From: JANQRZ01 sp965215165
Lineage (GTDB): Bacteria > Bacteroidota > Rhodothermia > Rhodothermales > JANQRZ01
DNA: 64,000 nucleotides
Direction: 5' to 3'
Assembly (NCBI GenBank): GCA_965215165.1
Contig: CBDCCX010000006.1
Span: 1,984,001-2,048,000, forward strand
Under the pieces are notes generated by a model. It had not been told where the DNA came from and searched no databases. It saw only the letters and a program-made list of their open reading frames with translations. Each line of letters begins with the position of its first letter. The stretch's first letter is position 1. Of the stretch, positions 60,098 to 64,000 are shown piece by piece. A program made the position numbers and the translations under genes.

Positions 60098-61204
60098 TCA
60101 GGAAACGACGCGCTCTAACGCCGCGACGAGGGCTCTGTTCTCGGCCGGCAGCCCGACTGAGGCGCGGACCCAGCCGCGCAGCTCCGGGTAGCCGCTCACG
60201 TCGCGGAGGCGGACGCCCTCGGCGAGGAGCGCCGGGAGGAGGTCGGCCGGCGGCAGGGGGGTGCGGAGCAGGAAGAAGTTGGCGGCCGAGGGCACGGTCT
60301 CGACTCCTTCGATGTCGTCCAGTGCGGCCACGAGCTTTACCCGCTCGGCCTTCAAGACCGCCACGCGCTCGGCGACCAGGCCGGGGCGCGCCAGCATCGC
60401 CAGGCCGATCTCTTCGCTGAGCCGGTCCACGAGGAAGGGCAGTCGCGGCTTTTCGAGCTCGGCGATGAGGTCGGGGTGCCCCATCAGATAGCCCAGGCGA
60501 AGGCCGGCCAGCCCCATCGCCTTCGAGAAGGTCCGCATCACGAGCACGTTGGGGAAATCGTGCAGCAGGTCGGCGGCCGCCGGCCCTTCGACGAACTCGA
60601 AGTACGCCTCGTCGATGAGCAGGAGGCCCGGTGCCGCAGCGGCCATCCGGCGCAGCTCGTCGTGCGAGAAGGCCTGCCCCACCGGGTTGTTGGGCGAGCA
60701 GACGACCGCGAGCGGAGCCTCCGCCTCCTGCATCGCCGAGAGGATGCGCTCGGGGTCGTGCGCGAGGTCCGGCCCCGGGTCGACCGGCACCACGGTGCCG
60801 CCGAAGACGCGCACGACGCTCGCGTAGAGCGCGAACATGGGCCGCGGCAGCACGACCGGCATTCCGGCCGTGATGAGGGCGAGGCCGACCGTGTGGGTCA
60901 GCTCGTTCGAGCCGCGCCCGACGATGATGCCCTCGGCCGGCCACCCGACGGCCTCGGCGAGCGCGGCGATCAGGCGGTGCGGCCGGTCCGGCGGGTAGCG
61001 GTTCCAGTCCGTCGCCCGGAGCGCCTCGGCGGCAGCGGCCTCGATCTCGGACGGCAGGCCGTAGGGGCTTTCGTTCTGGTCGAGCTTGGCCGCGCGGTCC
61101 AGCTTGGTGGCGACGCGGTAGGCCCGCTCGGCGCGCACCTCGGGCCGGACGAGGTCGAGGAGGTCAGCCACGCGGCGAGCGGCGGGCGGAGCGGACGGGG
61201 GCAT
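60098..61204 (-). CDS. hisC: Histidinol-phosphate aminotransferase
   Basis: A 368-residue PLP aminotransferase. DQNESPYGLP, NRYPPDRPHRLIAALAEAVG, GRGSNELTHTVGLALI, VVCSPNNPVGQAF, LIDEAYFEF and the PLP-lysine motif MRTFSKAMGLAGLRLGYL give the HisC signature. It would transfer an amino group to imidazole acetol phosphate in histidine synthesis; some members also use aromatic substrates. No other his genes are nearby. Start at 61204. Confidence 0.92.
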   Translation of the reverse strand: MPPSAPPAARRVADLLDLVRPEVRAERAYRVATKLDRAAKLDQNESPYGLPSEIEAAAAEALRATDWNRYPPDRPHRLIAALAEAVGWPAEGIIVGRGSNELTHTVGLALITAGMPVVLPRPMFALYASVVRVFGGTVVPVDPGPDLAHDPERILSAMQEAEAPLAVVCSPNNPVGQAFSHDELRRMAAAAPGLLLIDEAYFEFVEGPAAADLLHDFPNVLVMRTFSKAMGLAGLRLGYLMGHPDLIAELEKPRLPFLVDRLSEEIGLAMLARPGLVAERVAVLKAERVKLVAALDDIEGVETVPSAANFFLLRTPLPPADLLPALLAEGVRLRDVSGYPELRGWVRASVGLPAENRALVAALERVVS

Positions 61205-61346
61205 CGGCGGCGTGGATCGGGAAGAGGAGGAAGACCCACGCGGCGCGGCGACGCCGGTTCCGTCGCGGTTCCCCGAACCGCCACCGGCTTACGAGAAGGA
61301 CCTGACGCTGCACGGGCGACGGGCCAAGCGAACGGGCGACGTGAGT

Positions 61347-61670
61347 CTACTCCCGCACGTCCTCCTCGTCGTAGCGAACCTCGACCTCGGGCAAGTTACG
61401 GAAGTCGTAGTCCGGGAGGTGGTTCTCGCGGATGTAGTCGATGGCCTGGTGGAGGGCGTGGGCAAACTTGCCGAAGTCCTCCTTGTAGAGAAAGACTTTG
61501 TGCTTCTCCCACCGCCTTTCGTCGACCCGCTTGCTCTCGGTGATGGTGAGGAAGACGTCCTCACCAGAGCGGGTCGTCTTGACGTCGAAGAAGTAGGTCC
61601 GGCGGCCGGCCGGGACGCGCTTGGAGTAGACCTCGTCGCGGCTGTCGTGCTCGGGGGTGTCCTGTCCCAT
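61347..61670 (-). CDS. DUF3276 PUR-domain nucleic-acid-binding protein
   Basis: A 107-residue protein of the DUF3276 family, a bacterial relative of PUR-alpha that folds as a dimer and binds purine-rich single-stranded DNA or RNA. The core reads RRTYFFDVKTTRSGEDVFLTITESKRV, then WEKHKVFLYKEDFGKFAHALHQAIDYI, one full PUR repeat. The ATG at 61668-61670 fits the family N-terminus. About 150 bases upstream on its own strand is a (GGAGGGAAT)n tract, a plausible PUR binding site. Confidence 0.93.
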   Translation of the reverse strand: MGQDTPEHDSRDEVYSKRVPAGRRTYFFDVKTTRSGEDVFLTITESKRVDERRWEKHKVFLYKEDFGKFAHALHQAIDYIRENHLPDYDFRNLPEVEVRYDEEDVRE

Positions 61671-61819
61671 GAGAGTCCGTGCGGTTCGTAGGCGGAGCGC
61701 AGGCGACCTGCGCGCGGGCAATATCCACCCCGCCGCCGGACAAAAACAACAGGGGCAGCGGGCAGCGGAAGGTGCGGCACGGAGCGCGACGGCCTCGTTA
61801 CCTTTCTCGGTCTTCTTTG

Positions 61820-61863
61820 ATTCCCTCCATTCCCTCCATTCCCTCCATTCCCTCCATTCCCTA
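61820..61863 (-). repeat. Purine-rich (GGAGGGAAT)n tandem repeat upstream of the PUR-protein gene
   Basis: Four exact 9-base units plus a partial fifth, which contains the TAG stop of the protease gene. On the minus strand every unit is all purine except one T. The next gene downstream on that strand encodes a PUR-domain protein. Confidence 0.85.
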
Positions 61864-63519
61864 CGGCTCGCGGGGCGTGACGGGCGGCAGCGTGGCGAGC
61901 GCGACGGGCTGGAGGATCGGCTGCTCGACGTGGAGGCGGAGCCGCTCGGCCCACTGCCGGTCGAGGCGGTCGAGGCGGACCGCGAGGCCGCCCGCCTCAT
62001 CGGCGCGGCCCTGCGCCAGCAGGCAGTAGCCGAGGAGGTAGAGCGCGGGCGCGAAGCGGTGGTCGCGGCGCAGCACCTCGCGCAGCGACGCCTCCGCCTC
62101 GGCGTAGCGGAGCTGGGCCGCGTCGATGCGCGCCTGCCCGAGCGCGGCGAGCGTGGCGTACGGCGTCCCGTCCTGTATCGCCCCGAAGAGCGCGCGCGCG
62201 GCCGCGAAGTCGCCGGTGCGGAGGTAGTGGTGGCCGAGCGCGTAGGCCGCCGGGAAGTAGGTCGCGTCGCCGTCGAGCGCTAGGCGGTAGGCGGCGGCGG
62301 CGCGGTCCCGGTCGCCGATCTGGTCGAGCGTCGCCCCGAGCAGGAACTGGAGCGCCGGGTCGTGCGGGGCCTCGGCCGCCACGCGGCGGAGCGCCTGCTC
62401 CTGGCGCTCGCGCTCGCCGGCCCGCCACCCGGTCGTCTGGGTCAGGTTCGTGGCGAGCGCGAGCACGGCCGCGTGGGCCTGCGCCCCGGCGCGGGCGTGG
62501 ACGGCGAGTGCCGCCTTCAGCCCGTACGGTCGGACCCCACGCCGCAGCGCGAGCGCCGGCCGCGGGTCCGTGGCGAGGCACACATCCTCGACGAAGAGGT
62601 CCGCCCCGGCGGCCGTCCGGCCCGAGGTGACGACGCCGAGCACGCGGCCCTGTCGGTCGAGCAGCGCGCCGCCGCTGTCGCCCGGGCGGACGCGGTTGGA
62701 CGACACCAGAATGGCCTCACCCTCGCCAGGGTGGAGCGTCGGATAGCGGAGGCCGACGCCAGGCTGCTGCGCCCCATCGGGCCACCCAGCCGTGAACGCC
62801 GGGTCGCCGGCCGCGCCCTGCTCGTTCAGGGGCGCGAGCGGGAGCGGCGTCAGCCCCGCGCGCCGCACCGCCGCCGGGTCGACGCGGAGCACCGCCACGT
62901 CGCGCACCGGGTCGATGGCCCACACCTCGTCCGTCGTGAGCTGCTGCCCGCCCGGAAGCTCGACGCGCACCCGGTCGGTCCCGACGACGACGTGGTACGC
63001 CGTCACGAGGGCGTCCTCCGCCACGAGGAACGCCGAGCCGATGCGGACGAACCCGTCGCCCTCGGCCGCGACCGGAAGGACGGACCGCGCTGCAGCGTAG
63101 ACCCGCCGCGCCTCGGCGTAGACGTGGAGCGTGTGCGGCTGCGTCGCGGTCTGCACCGCGCCGACCGACACCGTCACCGGCGGGACGCGCAGGGTCCCGG
63201 CGTGCAGCGCGCGAAGCGTGAAGCGCCGCGTGAGCACCGCCACCGAGCCCCCTGCTACCGTCCCGCGCCCAGCCTGGATGGCCCCGGCGCGGACGAGCTC
63301 GAACGCGCCGCCCCCCGGATCCACCTCGATGGCAATGCCGTCCGAGCCCGCGCTCGTGACGATGACCTCGGCGTCGAGCACGAACGTCTCGCCGAGGGCG
63401 GCGACGGTGCGGCTGACCGACGAGAAAACCTGGACGCGCGGCGCGTCCGCAGTCGCGCTTGCCGAGCCGGCGAGCAGCACCGCGAGGGCCAACACAAATC
63501 CTCTGACGTAGGCGTGCAT
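61861..63519 (-). CDS. BatD-like / trypsin-like protease / TPR fusion protein, exported
   Basis: A 552-residue exported protein with three parts. After a signal peptide (~1-25), residues ~28-135 resemble one BatD (oxygen tolerance) beta-sandwich unit (RVQVFSSVSRTVAALGETFVL, RRFTLRALHAGTLRVPPVTV). Residues ~140-320 are an HtrA/trypsin-like serine protease with His176 (TAYHVV), Asp207 (VRDVAVLRV) and Ser282 (RPGDSGGAL). Residues ~370-530 are TPR-like helices (LLGATLDQIGDRDRAAAAYRLALDGD and four more). All triad residues are present. The stop lies inside the purine tandem repeat. Confidence 0.85.
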   Translation of the reverse strand: MHAYVRGFVLALAVLLAGSASATADAPRVQVFSSVSRTVAALGETFVLDAEVIVTSAGSDGIAIEVDPGGGAFELVRAGAIQAGRGTVAGGSVAVLTRRFTLRALHAGTLRVPPVTVSVGAVQTATQPHTLHVYAEARRVYAAARSVLPVAAEGDGFVRIGSAFLVAEDALVTAYHVVVGTDRVRVELPGGQQLTTDEVWAIDPVRDVAVLRVDPAAVRRAGLTPLPLAPLNEQGAAGDPAFTAGWPDGAQQPGVGLRYPTLHPGEGEAILVSSNRVRPGDSGGALLDRQGRVLGVVTSGRTAAGADLFVEDVCLATDPRPALALRRGVRPYGLKAALAVHARAGAQAHAAVLALATNLTQTTGWRAGERERQEQALRRVAAEAPHDPALQFLLGATLDQIGDRDRAAAAYRLALDGDATYFPAAYALGHHYLRTGDFAAARALFGAIQDGTPYATLAALGQARIDAAQLRYAEAEASLREVLRRDHRFAPALYLLGYCLLAQGRADEAGGLAVRLDRLDRQWAERLRLHVEQPILQPVALATLPPVTPREP

Positions 63520-63679
63520 AGCTGTTCCTCCGAGCGTTCCGTCGCGCTTGTTAACAATTTGGTAATGTGCCGATGGCTCTGAGTATACCACAATCTCCAA
63601 GCCACAGCGCGCGTGTCCTCGCGCACAATGGAACGAAATAGACCTCGCCGCGCCGGGAATTGCTCTTTACGCTTGTCTG

Positions 63680-63687
63680 TACCTTCC
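63680..63687 (+). promoter_or_regulatory. Candidate -7 element of the mscS-like gene
   Basis: TACCTTCC, a near match to TAnnTTYG, 77 bases before the ATG at 63765. Confidence 0.35.
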
Positions 63688-63764
63688 GGCTCCGGCCCGT
63701 GCCCGGCCTCGGCATGGGGTCTTTACGACCCGGCCGTTTCCCCCTTCTTCCTACCGCTCTCCCG

Positions 63765-64000
63765 ATGAACCTGACCGAGACCTTCGGCGACCTCGCAGAC
63801 AAAATGCAGGGCTGGCTGGAGCAGCTCATCCTGCTGCTGCCCAACCTCGTCGCGGCGGTCCTGATCGTCATCGTGACGGTCTTCGTGTCGCGGTTGGTGC
63901 GGCGCGTGGTCAAGGGGCTGCTCGGCCGGACCTCGTCCTACGAGCAGGTGAACCACCTCTTGGCGACCATCGCCTACGTGGTCGTCTTCGCCGTCGGGAC
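63765..64000 (+). CDS. Mechanosensitive channel, MscS family (N-terminus only)
   Basis: The first 78 residues of a protein that continues past the right edge. MNLTETFGDLADKMQGWLEQ leads into a membrane helix (LILLLPNLVAAVLIVIVTVFVS), then RLVRRVVKGLLGRTSSYEQ and a second helix (ATIAYVVVFAV). This is the usual opening of small MscS channels, which release solutes when the membrane is stretched on osmotic downshift. Confidence 0.85.
   Translation, partial: MNLTETFGDLADKMQGWLEQLILLLPNLVAAVLIVIVTVFVSRLVRRVVKGLLGRTSSYEQVNHLLATIAYVVVFAVG

Noticed and set aside
61820..61863. CRISPR-like array
   Set aside because: Units are only 9 bases, directly adjoining with no spacers and no cas genes nearby.

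Overview
The window looks like chromosomal DNA from a high-GC member of the Bacteroidota/Rhodothermota, most likely the order Rhodothermales (Salinibacter/Rubrivirga/Rubricoccus-like). The signs are: two exported proteins with C-terminal type IX secretion (T9SS) sorting domains; bacillithiol genes bshB1 and bshC; a DUF3276 PUR-domain protein; few recognisable Shine-Dalgarno sites; and promoter-like TAYCTTYG/TAnnTTTG elements close to start codons. Many antiporters suggest a marine or salt-exposed life. This placement is inference; no rRNA is present. There are no CRISPR arrays, prophages or intact transposase genes.

Layout. 1-6932 (minus): a closely spaced run of monovalent-cation/proton antiporters and accessory genes: a CPA2 antiporter fused to a PTS EIIA-Ntr-like domain, a second CPA2/KefB-type antiporter, a tandem universal stress protein, a remnant of an Mrp operon (mrpF, a 60-residue apparent mrpG::mrpB fusion, mrpC) and nhaA, which runs off the left edge. 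7307-17061: cell envelope and maintenance genes (L,D-transpeptidase, EEP-family phosphatase, two rhomboids of which one looks catalytically dead, LpxH-like hydrolase, PBP1A, SbcD, IspE). 17168-32096: an exopolysaccharide locus with Wza-, Wzz-, Wzy- and Wzx-type proteins, four glycosyltransferases, three FkbM-type methyltransferases and an HTTM-like membrane protein with a small partner. No initiating phosphoglycosyltransferase, tyrosine kinase or nucleotide-sugar genes are seen, so part of the pathway must lie elsewhere.

32093-48181 is mostly housekeeping: dut, a POT peptide transporter, meaB, aspS, tRNA-Lys, tRNA-Leu, tesB, queF, lysine 6-transaminase, lipA, ndk and an aminotransferase, with two T9SS-sorted proteins and lipoproteins between them. 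48281-64000 holds a NamZ-type muramidase, bshB1, leuS, bshC, a DUF151 nuclease-domain protein, hisC, the PUR protein, a BatD-like/trypsin/TPR fusion and the start of an MscS channel gene.

Much of the unexplained structure is between genes. There are at least three families of palindromic repeats. One is a ~160-bp element present twice with imperfect terminal inverted repeats. Another element (123 bp) has perfect 10-bp terminal inverted repeats. A (GGAGGGAAT)n purine tract lies upstream of the PUR-protein gene. Several convergent gene pairs share their last 4-7 bases, twice as a CTAG double stop.
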